Below, piece after piece: positions 53,108-64,000 of a stretch of DNA of 64,000 nt. Source of the DNA: Neckera pumila (taxonomy: Eukaryota; Streptophyta; Bryopsida; Hypnales; Neckeraceae); the NCBI GenBank assembly GCA_963969595.1, contig OZ018409.1:20616975-20680974 (forward strand). Direction: 5' to 3'. Numbering within the stretch: position 1 is the first letter of the stretch; each line of letters starts with the position of its first letter. Both the position numbers and the translations under genes were made by a program. Below the pieces are notes generated by a model. It saw only the letters and a program-made list of their open reading frames with translations, had not been told where the DNA came from and did not search any database.

Positions 53108-54065
53108 GCCACTAAAGTTCCATCACTATATTTTCACCAAAAACGCTCCAAAATTGCCATTTTTAGTACAAGTACCAAATATTTGAAATTTTCTTTTGGC
53201 ATATATAACTACAGAATCTTGTAGTATGCTGAATTGAAAACATGTGGTAAAATTACAAAATTTTCCACCTCGTGGATTGCAAGATATAAGCATTCACATT
53301 CACTGAAATCATATTTTTGGCCCTACAAAAAACAGGGCAATTGCACTTCACAAACTCACTTTTCTATAAAAAATGCCCAAAATGGTGGTGATGCTTTGAA
53401 TTCATTTTCCTAGACAAGTTGGCTGCACGCTTGAAAATTTTCACATCATTTGAAATTGTACAACATATAGGAAAAAAAAAGTAAGCAAAAAGAAGTAGAG
53501 AATGCTTCAAAATATAAAATTATAAAGAATTCAGTTATGAAATTGAGAAGTGTCAATCCTAATGGTTGCAATGTTCTAATAAACAATCTACATCCTATAA
53601 TTTTATTTTAATTCTTCAAAAAATGTTGAAAATTGAGTTAAATAAAGGACTTTAAAGTTTATTTTAGAGTAGAAAATCCACAACTGCTTGCAAACAAAAA
53701 CTCCTTATAACTTTCATCTCATTGATCAAAATGGAATAATTCAAAGCTTTCTACATATATGTAAATCTAGAATACCAATTTCGAATTTTTGTTTCTACTC
53801 CTTGTAACTTTCATTTCATTGATCAAAATGGAATGATTCAAACTTTTCTACATATATGGAAATCTAGATTACCAATTTCAAATTTTTGTTTATAAAATTG
53901 GTGATTTTTTTTATCTACCCGGACTATCTATTTATGAAAAAAAGTAACACATTTGGCCATAATTTTTGACTCATATTTCCAAATGTTATAAAATTTAACG
54001 CATATAAAGATATTCCTCGTCCACACCTTCTATTGAAATTTCAGCCTAAAATATGCATATAAGTT
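53108..54065 (-). mobile_element. Decayed subfamily B element (copy 3)
   Basis: Starts CCACTAAAGTTCCATCAC and follows the order of copy 2 (AAACGCTCCAAAATTGCCAT, ACATCATTTGAAATTGTACA, TTGAAATTTCAGCC) but lacks the right end. A segment of about 80 bp containing TTTCATCTCATTGATC / TCAAAATGGAAT is tandemly duplicated near 53700-53890. Confidence 0.7.
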
Positions 54066-55983
54066 GTGGGTAGGCAGTTATTGCCACTTCACAGTATAGT
54101 ACATTGTGTAAAAGAGGTGATAGTTACTGCAATAGTAGGGTAGTTAGAGAATAAACTTTGAACACGTGGCACATTGTAATTGGCCAAAAATGATTTTCAT
54201 TTCCTTATTTTGCATGAAACACGATTTTACACAAAACATGAGAAGTGTTTCAATGATCAAAATTACACTAAAAGACTATTGTGTGCATTGTGGTCACCAT
54301 AAACCAACTGAATATAAATAGGAGCAAATGCCATTTTTGCAATGCCGTCACTCTCCATCACTCTCCATCAACCAAATAGGACTTGAGGTAGGACATAGAA
54401 TTCCATCTTCAATATCATCCAGCACAATGACATTGTCCATTAACTCCACTTGCTATCGTGCCTCAATTCCTACAAGATCCCCAAATTCAAAGCAATAATC
54501 AATATTCTTTTCTTTGTAGAATAATATTTTCAATCATTGAATAAATATAGTTATATTAATAAAATCTTGTACTCCCTCCTTGTCCCAAAATGATCTCTGC
54601 TTTTCTTAATTTTATATTGCAAATAAGCTTAATACTGCACTTTGAAAAGCCCTATAGAACTCAAAGTTTTAGGACAATAAGAGTGCGTTGAACTCTACTT
54701 ATAGCTCAAAATGGGTTGAAAGAAGTAATGTTATTTTCATCAAAAAAATCCCAAACATACAGTCCAACCAGAAGACTGTTTTGAGATAGAGGAAGTATAT
54801 ATTTTATTGAATTTCTATACATCTTCAATAGCTTCTTGAACTTCCATTGCAACAAATTCAAAGTTATGACTGCATACATATTGATTGTCAGTAATATATT
54901 GAAGAAGAAGATAACCTTCATGAGAATTCTGCAAATAAACTCAAAATCCATTTAAAATAGGATAGTCATTCTTTCAATATTGATTAACAACTAATATCAA
55001 ATCAAATATAAAACACTTTAAAACTGAAATATAAAATATTTTAGTTAAGTTCAATAGTTGAATGTCTTTGAATGATATAAAACAATATACAAATAATAAG
55101 TGCATGTCATAATATATAATTTTTTTAAATTGAAAAATATATGACAAATTAAATGATTAGAAATTACCATCAATGAATTTTTCACAAGACAAAAATCAGA
55201 TGTATCTTTCAATTATTTTATATCTTCTTTGATAATTAGTATCAACTTTGAAATGTACATTGTTTTTGGTGTCTATTTTTTTTTCCAATATTCATCTTTT
55301 TACAAGTATTGTCGGAGATGTACAATGACACCACCTCAAAAACATGTTCTTTAGGTACTGTAATAAATTAAATAAAAAATTAAGTACTTTGATTCAACAA
55401 CTCTTATAAATCATAGTCCATTCAATACATCAAATATCAAGATGGTAACAATATGATTTAAATTAATCATCACCATTGTGTAAAAAACAATTATCATTCA
55501 TATTTCATTAAAAAATTCTTGTCATTTCTACTTTTAAAATGCATTTCAAAATATTAAGTAAAAAAGTAAATAAAATTTATTTATTTACAAAATATTAAGT
55601 AAATAATGTTTTGAATAACCTAAATGTAAATTTGATGTTCAATTTTTTTTCAAACCTCATTGTGGAGGTGGAGGAGATTTTTCTTCAACTTCTTCCTTCA
55701 TGTTAGAATTGTCAACTTCTCTACTATTATTTTCCACCGTGGTTACAATGTAGCATTAATAAGCAAATTCAACTATGGTCTTTTAAACCTTCACAATTGA
55801 TGATGTAGTTATTTAGGTATAATGTAATTCCTTTATGAAATCTACAATTATAATAAATATTAATGAATTACTCTTAAAAAAATGAAATTGCATCAAACTA
55901 AAATGGAATTTTGAGAGGTGTGATCATTTTGCTGATAGACTTCATTGCCACCAGGTAAGTCATAGGTCAGGTGCGTGCAGATA
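54066..55983. other. AT-rich intergenic sequence
   Basis: Nothing recognised except a short direct repeat CACTCTCCATCA at 54350-54371. Confidence 0.4.
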
Positions 55984-55987
55984 TTAA

Positions 55988-56399
55988 GGTAGGAGGCTCA
56001 AAAATGGAGCATCTAAGGGCTGGTCCGTTTTTTTCATGTATTTTCTTGGACAGGAACATTTTTAGCTCATTTTTTAGGCAAAGAGAGAATGATGAGGAAT
56101 CTAACCCAAGTGGTTTCATATTTTTCCAAGCATTTTTGAATTACTTTATGAATTTTCAAATGAGGTGGGTTGTAGGTCCCTATTTGTGAGCCTAGGTCTT
56201 TCATAAATGGTTCACTTGCAATTCTAAATTAAAAAATGGATAAAGCAAAGAGAATGATTGGCTTTTGCAATTAATAAAGCTTTTTCCTTGCCATTCATTC
56301 AATGACTATACTAGTCAATTTCAGAACCAACTCATGTCCATTTCACAACCATTCATAGGGTTCATTCTTAATGTGCGTTGTGTTTTACAACCTCCTACC
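55988..56399. mobile_element. TTAA-flanked MITE, GGTAGGAGG ends (family E, copy 2)
   Basis: 412 bp. Begins GGTAGGAGGCTC and ends AACCTCCTACC. TTAA lies at both edges (55984-55987 and 56400-56403). The interior parallels 12982-13425. The ends resemble family D. Confidence 0.7.
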
Positions 56400-56403
56400 T
56401 TAA

Positions 56404-57369
56404 CAACTTCTTCTTCAAGTCAAATTAAACCACACGGCTTTTCTTTTCTTTTTGAATTGCACGACTATTGATTTTTTAAGGGTGGATATTGTGTTTTTTT
56501 TTAATCGCATGGTTGTCGATTCTTGATAAGGGGTGTATTGTTTTCTTTTCAAATGGCATGGCTGTTGATTTTTCATTTTTCATTTTTTTTTTCAAATCAA
56601 GTCTTAGAATTATTGTTTTCTTTTTGAATCGCAAAGCTATTGATTTTTCAAAGGGGGTGGCGGTCTATCGACAGCAAGTAGGGGGGGTTAAATTTTTTTA
56701 TTCATATAAGCAATGACTGTTTATTTGCCCTAGTCCGAGGGGGCTTCATAGGGGGGTGCAACCACATTTTGGTACATTGTTGGTACATTGTCATTTACAC
56801 AAGTCTACCCACAATTGCTATATAGCTAGAAAACGTAGTCTGCTTTTTTAGAGGTAATTAACCCTTCAAATAATCTTGGAAGTTGAACAATTTTCTTCAT
56901 TGTATAGGAAAGAAATAGTAACATGTGGTTTTTAATAAACTCATTATTTTTTCATCATATCCCTAATTTGTTGTAAATTTCAAAGAATAAATTTGGATTC
57001 TATATTATTTAGTAGATATATCTTAGAATTAAGCTATCTAAGTATCTTTTCCAACATTTTGACTTTTTATGTTTAATTTTCCTTGGACTTGGCAAAATGG
57101 CTTGTTATTTTTCAAAACTATTTGACTTTGAAAACTTGAATTATTTTTCACATAAGATGATCTCAAGCTATGGTAGTCTTAATAATAGGTACATATTGAT
57201 GAAGAAGATGTAGACCACCATAACATCTTTTCAACATAAGTTTAAATCAAGTCATCTACAAATAAAATTCCAAACCTTATTAGCTTTTAGATAGAATATC
57301 CAAACAATTCATTCTTTGGTTCATTGGAGTTTCTATTCACATGATAGGTAAAATATATACTCTAACCAT
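56404..57369. other. AT-rich intergenic sequence
   Basis: T-rich runs with repeated TGGC..TTGATTTTT-type phrases around 56500-56660. No gene is supported. Confidence 0.4.
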
Positions 57370-57866
57370 ATAGTCCCAAGGCCTTTTATTCATCAAAAGA
57401 AACTCAAAATTGTCATTTCTATTGCAAAAAAGTTTAAAATTGTTTTCTTTCACATCTAACAGTAGAATCTTGTATTAAACTATTATAAAAATGTGTGGAA
57501 GAAATTTAAGAAACTTTGACCCTATAGATTGCAAGATATTTGCATTTAAAGTGTAGAAAACAAGTTTTTTGTACATTGTTTAGCTCACCATGTAGACAAA
57601 AATACAATCTTTGAGGAAAAAATTTTAAAATTATAAGAGTTCAATTTTTTATGATTTTTTTGTATTCTCTGGCAAATTATTTTTGGACTTAGGATGGCAT
57701 AACTTTTTTTCAAGCACTGATTAAAAATGAAAAGTATATTCCCATAGAGCTAATGCAATTTTCTATCCTCAAAAAAATTCAAAAAAATCATGTCAAAAAT
57801 TGAGAGTATACAAACCTATTCAAAACCCCATGAGTCTCTTGACAGGGGATTTTAGAACTCTAGGGG
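57370..57866 (+). mobile_element. Internally deleted subfamily A element
   Basis: Left landmarks (TCCCAAGGCC, ATTGTCATTTCTATTGC, GATTGCAAGATATTTGC) jump directly to right-end landmarks and CTAGGGG, followed by TTAA (57867-57870). The extreme left terminus is lost. Confidence 0.65.
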
Positions 57867-57870
57867 TTAA

Positions 57871-58321
57871 AAAATTTAGGAAATTATTCATTGTAACATT
57901 CTTCACAATAATACTATTCATCTTTGGTATTAATCATTATATCACATAAAGATATCTTATTTTGACATTATAAAAACCTTTCTAATTCCTATATATCTTC
58001 TTCCATCTTCTCCTAAATCATTTGATTCTTCCACCATCTTATGTAATTTTAATAGGTCCATAAATCCTATGCAACACACCATTGTAGTCACATCTTTATT
58101 AAAGATTTCAAGGTGAAATTAGGGTTCAAGTACGATCCTAAAGATTTCCTTCATAACAATGAATTGTGACTTTATACTTCATGCAATCTTGTTTTTTCAA
58201 ATTTTCTTGCTTGTTGAAGAATCTCTTTGTTATGGAAAACAAATCGCTCCTCATCACATTTCACCTTTCTTATTGGAGTTTTGACTTCAATATTTTTTCT
58301 CTCATGAAACACGTCTCTAAG
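57871..58321. other. AT-rich intergenic sequence, nothing recognised
   Basis: No feature supported. Confidence 0.4.
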
Positions 58322-58325
58322 TTAA

Positions 58326-58860
58326 CCCTTTAGGGCCTAAGGAGCCCCAAGCAACCTCTTGAATTCTTTTGGAATCAAATTTGCATATTAAAATTTTATA
58401 ATTTAATTCAAATTATTATTTTTCCACAAATAACCATGCATATCTTCTATTGGATCTGATTTTTTGGGAAAAAAATGAAATTTATAAGATTTTGTAGAGT
58501 TTCTATGAAAAATCATAGTAATTACAAAAAAGCTCACTTTATCATGAAATTTTTATAGAAAATAGAGGAAATTATAATGAACATTATGGTGAAGTTGGCA
58601 TTCTTTCTTTAGTTATACACAGATAAATTTGATAGAGAAACATGTTCCACAATGCATTTTGAAACTTTAGAAATTCCAACTTCAAATTGCCAGACAAATC
58701 ATTATTGCTCCAAATTTGATGGTCAATGGCTCATTAGAACCGGAATTCTTGTGCCCTCACATCTTGTTTACACCTCACAGGCAACTAAAGCTAGGAAAGT
58801 ATTCCAATTCTCAAAATTTAGTTTAAAAAGACCAAAATTGGCATGCTTGGCCCCAAAGGG
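58326..58860. mobile_element. TIR element with CCCTTTRGGGCC ends (family C)
   Basis: 535 bp. Left end CCCTTTAGGGCC; right end inverted reads CCCTTTGGGGCC. Flanks are TTAA (58322-58325) and TTAC (58861-58864), a likely decayed TTAA duplication. The ends resemble the CCCCTAAAG family, suggesting a third related group. Confidence 0.6.
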
Positions 58861-58864
58861 TTAC

Positions 58865-60067
58865 GAAAAAAATTATACTAAAATTGCTTTGCTCTAAAAG
58901 TGTCCCTAAACACACTAGGCACATAATAGAATTTATAGTAGTATCAACAATGAGCATTTTAGGATATAGAAGATTATAGAGCATGTCATAATTCCAACTA
59001 GAAAATTCATAATCAATTCCATGAGAATCTAAAAAATAGGAAATGAAGTGGATTCAAAACAATATATTCTCATCTTTGATTTGATGTTGCTTATATTTTA
59101 TAAGAAATGCTTAATTACTATTTTGTCATACTCACTATAAAGTATTTGGTGCTATTATCATCAAAGAGCCAATATCTAAAATTAGCACTGCTCTAAAATC
59201 CTTTTGGTTCCTTTTTTGAGAATTATGATCTTTTCATTAGAATTTAATAATTCTATTATATTTGAAAAATAAAAATAAAAAAAATTTAAAGATTTTTAAT
59301 AGAAAACACAAATTGAAATTTTATGATTCATTGAGAAAAAATGTTCCAAAACGTACAACCCCTCTAAAAAACCTTCTATTAAGAAAGATGCTTTATAAAT
59401 GCTCCACCTCATTCCAAACCAAAAAGATGCAATACACCATTCCCAACCCCACCCCATCCAAAACCAACTTGTTCATAATTCAATTTGAATGAAGTCCACT
59501 CACCTTTTGAAATATTGATGGACTCTCATTCTTTAAATTCTGACTTTTTGAAGTACATTTTTAGTACGTATTTAGAGACACTTATGGGTACCTACTATCA
59601 TTTTACTTCAAATATTCATATATTTTTTATTTTTCTTAAATTTAAGAATTTTTCTTTCTATTAAAATATTCTCCAACACAAATTCATCAATTATGACTCT
59701 TGATAACAAAAGGCTAATTTCTCAAACAAGTGTAGTTCCCTTAACTTAGTCTTCCAAGTTCCAACTAATTCAAGAAGCAGGATGCTAAAATTGTATCACA
59801 AAGTGGACCATAGAGGGTGAATTTACCCTTGGAAAAGACGTAAGAATTTTTTTATTTTTCACTCATGATAAAATTTACAAATTTTGAATTCATATTTGCG
59901 ACCAAAGACCCCAAAGGAAAGGTAAAGAATGTAGAATTAACATGGCACAAAATATGGGGCTCTTTTTATACAATTACCCTACATTCACCGCGCATGAGCC
60001 ACTTCGTGGGACGGGTTTAGCGTTCTGCGTTCAAGAATATTTGTAGTGACTTTTCCGATACTAAAAT
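58865..60067. other. AT-rich intergenic sequence up to the SPIRAL1 leader
   Basis: Nothing recognised until GC rises near 59980. Confidence 0.4.
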
Positions 60068-60639
60068 TTGAATTTAGTGAGGAGGCCGAACTCAGTCAGG
60101 TACCGAGTAGTAGTGACTAACTTAGTGAGTTTCCCCCCCCCCCCAAGTCCCACTAAAATATCCACACCCGCACTAATACTGATGCACTCTGTCTCCCTCC
60201 ACTACCCCACTGCACCGCCCCAGCCAGCTCCAAGCTCATCACTCCCCTCCCCCAGCCTGTTCTCCCTCATTCCCCAGTCTTTCTCTCTGCTTCTCTTGCT
60301 TCCTCCTGCCACAAGCTCCTCAACAGGTGCACCTGCACTCATCTTACACCCATCTTGCCCTCGTCCCCTGCTTCTTGCGCCTTTTTTCTGGTACATTTCC
60401 GTTAAGTATTGCCTCTGTTTGGGATACATGTGTTGGGATAGCTCTTTTGGTACATTAGAGGATGCAGGGATGCAGGATCTCGGGTTACAGGAGTAATGGA
60501 TGTGTGGGTTTAGGTGTATGAGAGCTCTCTGCGCTTGTTTAGCTTTCTGATTTGGAGTTTTTGTTCGATCTTGGTGGTGGCTTATATAAGGCATTTGTGT
60601 TTGGTTTGTGAAGAACAAGAAGAACAAGAAGCTGAAGCA
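60068..60639 (+). promoter_or_regulatory. SPIRAL1 upstream and leader
   Basis: Contains a poly-C run (60132-60144) and a long CT-rich tract (about 60190-60310) like plant pyrimidine patches. The long open frames on both strands here are compositional. Confidence 0.5.
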
Positions 60640-62347
60640 ATGGTGCGCGGTGGAAGCAGCGGAGGTGGCCAAAGCTCTCTGGGCTACTTGTTCGGGTCCG
60701 ATGCGGGACCACCGAAAGCTGTCGCCAAGGCGCCGGCTGCTGCGCCGACCCCTGCGCCTGTGGAGCAGCGAGCGGCAGGGTTTGCGAGAAGTAACGCACC
60801 TGAGGAGAAGCCGGCTGCTGCTGCTGGTGGAGCTCCTGCGCAGCAGAAGGTCGAGGACGCGGGCACTTCGTTGGACATGGGAGCTGCCAAGCTGGGAAGG
60901 AACTCCAATAACTATCACCGTGCTGATGGACAGAACAACGGAAACTTCATCACTGTAAGTGGCTCAGATCCCATGGCTTTTGTGGTTGGGTGTTGAAGGC
61001 TTGGTTACCTTGTGTGATGTGTTTGGAGTATCGCATTGGCGTATATGTAGAATCGATCAAGTATCGTCTTCTCCATCCCCTACGACTATTGTTTCTGTGA
61101 CGTGGAGTTAGGTTTGCAATTGTTTGTGATCCTAATGCAGTTACGTTTTGTGTTCGTAATCTTGATGTTCTTTTTTATATTACTTAATCATGTTTATGAA
61201 GTGTTCATGAAGTCTTGGTTCCCTTATGTGGTGTGTTTGGGATATCGTATTGGCGTACGTGTAGAATCGATTGAGTTTCTACTTCATCATCCCCTACGAT
61301 TTTTGTGTCTGTGAAGTGGAGTTAGGTTTGCAATCGTTGGTGATCCTAATGCAGCTACTGTTTGTGCGTCGTAATCTTGATGTTTTTGTCTGTGTTTCTT
61401 AATCGTGTTTCTCAAGTATTTATGAATCCAAGATGCTGATTACGAAAAGTTGTTTATGAGGTCTTGGTTCCCTTATGTGATGTGTTTGGTTTATCGCATT
61501 GGCGTGTATGTTGAGTCGATCGAGTTTCTAGAGTATCTTCTTTATCATTCCCTATAACTTTTGCTTCTGTGAAGTGGAGTTAGGTTTGCAATCGTTGGTG
61601 ATCCTAAATGCAGCTACTGTTTGTGTCGTAATCTTGATGTTTTTGTATGTGATTCTTAATCGTGTTTCTCGAGTGTTTGTGAATCCAAGTGCTGATTACG
61701 AAAAGTTGTTTATGAGGTCTTGGTTCCCGTATGTGATGTGTTTGGTTTATCGCATTGGCTTATATGTTGAGTCGATCGAGTTTCTAGAGTACCTTCTTTA
61801 TCATTCCCTATAACTTTTGCTTCTGTGAAGTGGAGTTAGGTTTGCAATTGTTGGTGATCCTAAATGCAGATACTGTTCTCGTAATCTTGATGTTCTTGTA
61901 GTTGTTTCTTATTCATGCTTTTGAAGTTTTTGTGAATACAAGATGCTGATTACGAAATGTTGTTTAGGAAGTGTCGATTTCGCCATGAGTTGTTCTCACT
62001 GCAGTATCCTTCACTCTTTTGATTTATTGTGCTATTGAAGTGTTTGTTGATGAGCTGTCTGTCTTGCATTTTGCTGGAAGTGGATGAATGTGTTTGCGGT
62101 ACCAATGGAGTGGTTGCTATTCTAAGTTTGTCTGAATATTAATGTGCAAGGTCTTAATAGACTGTTGGTTGTCATGGTGATGGTGATAGTGCTTACATGT
62201 CTACATGCACAGCACACGAGTATTGTTTGATTTGGTCTTCTTGCTAATCAGAGGGTGTGCTTTTGACTGTAGGACCGACCTTCGACCAAGGTTCACTCCG
62301 CCCCAGGTGGAGGATCGTCTTTGGGCTATCTTTTCGGCGGAAGCTAA
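60640..62347 (+). CDS. SPR1: SPIRAL1-like microtubule-localised protein
   Basis: Two exons (60640-60954 and 62273-62347) with GT-AG borders in phase 0 give 129 residues, close to Arabidopsis SPR1. The two family hallmarks are present: an N-terminal GGGQSSLGYLFG (8-19) and a C-terminal PGGGSSLGYLFGG (116-128). They flank an Ala/Pro-rich linker and the conserved block NYHRADGQNNGNFIT joined across the splice site to DRPSTKVHSA. SPIRAL1 proteins bind cortical microtubules and plus ends and keep cell expansion straight. The Gly in LGYLF replaces the Asp usual in angiosperm copies. The 1.3-kb intron is largely a four-copy tandem repeat. Confidence 0.96.
61012..61960 (+). repeat. Four-copy tandem repeat in the SPIRAL1 intron
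   Basis: GTGTTTGG..TATCGCATTGGC-type starts fall near 61018, 61228, 61481 and 61738 (spacing roughly 210-255 bp). Each is followed by GTGAAGTGGAGTTAGGTTTG (or close), TTGGTGATCCTAA and CGTAATCTTGATGTT. Later units also share GAAAAGTTGTTTATGAGGTC. Confidence 0.88.
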
Positions 62348-64000
62348 ATGTGAAATGTTTAAATGGAATGAAGTGTTTCCCAGGCTGTGCTTGTATGATC
62401 TGGTGAAGTGCATTTTGCAGCAGGTACTCGTAGGCTAGCATTTGTTTAGCCAGACTTGTGCCCAGAGGTTAGGGTGATGCCATGAACTTTTGAGCTTCTC
62501 CATCTTGATCCTTGCTGCTGGGGTACTGTCATCTACTGGGAGCTTCCGTTTTGATGTAGCTTTAAGGTCTCAATCCTTTTCCGACAGCTAGTTCAGCTAG
62601 TTCAGCTGATTGTTATCCTATGAATTGCGACACCTGGAGCGTTTGTAGCAGTTTTGATCTCGTTTAGGAACAAGGTGATTTGTCTTTTCCGTTGTATCAG
62701 TTGAATCGTTCATTCTTCTGTTTACTTAGCTCTGTTATAATGAATCTCTTAGGTGAGGTCAGCAGGACTCTGTTGTTCATACGGCTATGACCGCATTTTC
62801 ATATTGCCAACGTTTTTAGAGCTTGCAATTATTGCTGCTCGCTCAATTGTAGCAATTCACATTGCACCTGTTTCATCCAGTGGAATTTTTTTGGGTGATC
62901 CCTCGATCACAAGTAAGTTATATCACATGTAATGTATGTATAGCATAAATGTTCCCAACTAAGCATCTGAGCATGGTCCCTATCATGATACGAATCAGTT
63001 TTTGGCCATTCTTGTAGGGTCTTTGGTGGCATTGAAAAATGATTTCATTTCCTTGTTGCATGTATTTTTAGACACTACGAATTTTCCAACTGCTGATTGC
63101 AGGTGCCCTGTTTCGAGTTTTAGTTTAGGGATTGCTTTCGGGTCTGTGGGTTCTCTTCGTTGTGTTCCTCCAATGTTTTCTGTAGGGTGTTGCGTCATTG
63201 TTTGATCCTGGAGATAACAAGAAATTTGCTTGTCACATTGAGTCATGGGTCTCACTGTAGGGTGATATTGATTACATTGATTACTATAAGGGCTGTCACA
63301 CTTGCTAGAGCTGTCGCTGCCAGCGAGTACCTCACAACCGCGTGTATCAGCTTGGAGAAAAGATTGTTGAGGCCCGGTGATATCTCCACTGGTTTTGTTC
63401 ATTTTGACAGTGCCAGAATTTGGAGAATCATGAATCATTTGGGGTGATACAACTGCTGTACTGTACTGTACAATACTGTGCCTTCAGGTCAGATTCGGCA
63501 CCTGGGTGTCAAAATAATTTATGATTCGACACCTTGGACAATTTGGATTTGGACATTTGGCAATTCAGCAGCTTGATTGGATTTCTTGGCTTTCGGCCAG
63601 TGTCTCTTCCTTGTTTTTTTGACACCTTGGTGTTTTTGTATTCATGTTTAAATGTGTTCTTTTTTTTAAAGTTTCTCAAGAACTATTTTTTTGGATATTC
63701 AGAATTGGCAATAATGAAATTTTCTCAGATTTTTTGGATATAGTTGTACAATTTTTCATATTTTAGACATGTTCCAAATTTTCCCTATTTATTTATGAAA
63801 TTGTCCTACATTTAGGGTACACTAGAGTCCTAATTTGGTCTCGCTCATTTTACTAGGCACAACTCTTTGGAAATAGGCTTTGAGCACAAATAGATTGGTA
63901 AAAGGTTGATTCACCTTATGCCCTTCATGTGCAAAATTAACCTTATTAGATCACTGAATTTGGTAATTAAATCCTAGAAAGATGCAACCCCTATGATCAA
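62348..64000 (+). other. SPIRAL1 3' flank
   Basis: Moderate-GC, T-rich sequence, probably 3' UTR then intergenic DNA, turning AT-rich after about 63600. Open frames near 62995-63447 on both strands show no family resemblance. Confidence 0.4.

Noticed and set aside
60202..60918. Longest open frame in the window (238 codons, minus strand)
   Set aside because: It lies antisense to SPIRAL1 exon 1 and its CT-rich leader. It is Ser/Arg/Gln-rich from composition and matches no family, while the plus strand has clear SPIRAL1 motifs.
63160..63447. 95-codon open frame downstream of SPIRAL1
   Set aside because: Overlapping open frames occur on both strands here, there is no motif, and splice borders are not convincing.

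Overview
This is a nuclear window from a land plant. The evidence is spliced genes with mostly short introns (about 100-500 nt, GT-AG) and plant-type families: BSK, SPIRAL1, an HMA protein and a plant GDSL lipase. The genes are compact islands of roughly 40-50% GC in very AT-rich DNA packed with non-autonomous transposons. This fits a non-seed plant such as a moss, liverwort, hornwort or lycophyte, but the species cannot be fixed from the sequence.

Layout. About 1-7140: a BR-SIGNALING KINASE-type pseudokinase gene (+). 7200-25000: a repeat-rich desert with MITE nests. 24930-27203: a heavy-metal-associated-domain gene (+). 28900-31064: more MITEs. 31084-32880: unidentified moderate-GC sequence with open frames on the minus strand. 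33129-35330: a GDSL lipase gene (+). 36004-37964: prefoldin subunit 1 (-). 39571-40580: a palindrome of about 1 kb. 41003-42386: a small three-exon gene encoding a MOZART2-like protein (+). 42459-46075: AP-1 mu (+), whose start codon lies only 72 nt after the MOZART2-like stop. 46100-60000: a second AT-rich desert. 60640-62347: a SPIRAL1 family gene (+).

The two strongest observations are as follows. (1) The MOZART2-like and AP-1 mu reading frames are so close on one strand that one dicistronic transcript, or a promoter inside the first gene, is likely. (2) A family of about 0.9 kb non-coding elements has CCCCTAAAGGACC-type terminal inverted repeats, and the complete copies are flanked by TTAA. 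One copy sits beside a duplicated, unoccupied version of its own target site. TTAA targeting and C-rich ends point to a piggyBac-like (or Sola3-like) non-autonomous family. No transposase is encoded in the window.

Three housekeeping genes relate to microtubules: prefoldin 1 (tubulin folding), the MOZART2-like protein (gamma-tubulin complexes) and SPIRAL1 (cortical microtubules). This may be coincidence. Several introns and leaders carry 3-4 copy imperfect tandem duplications.
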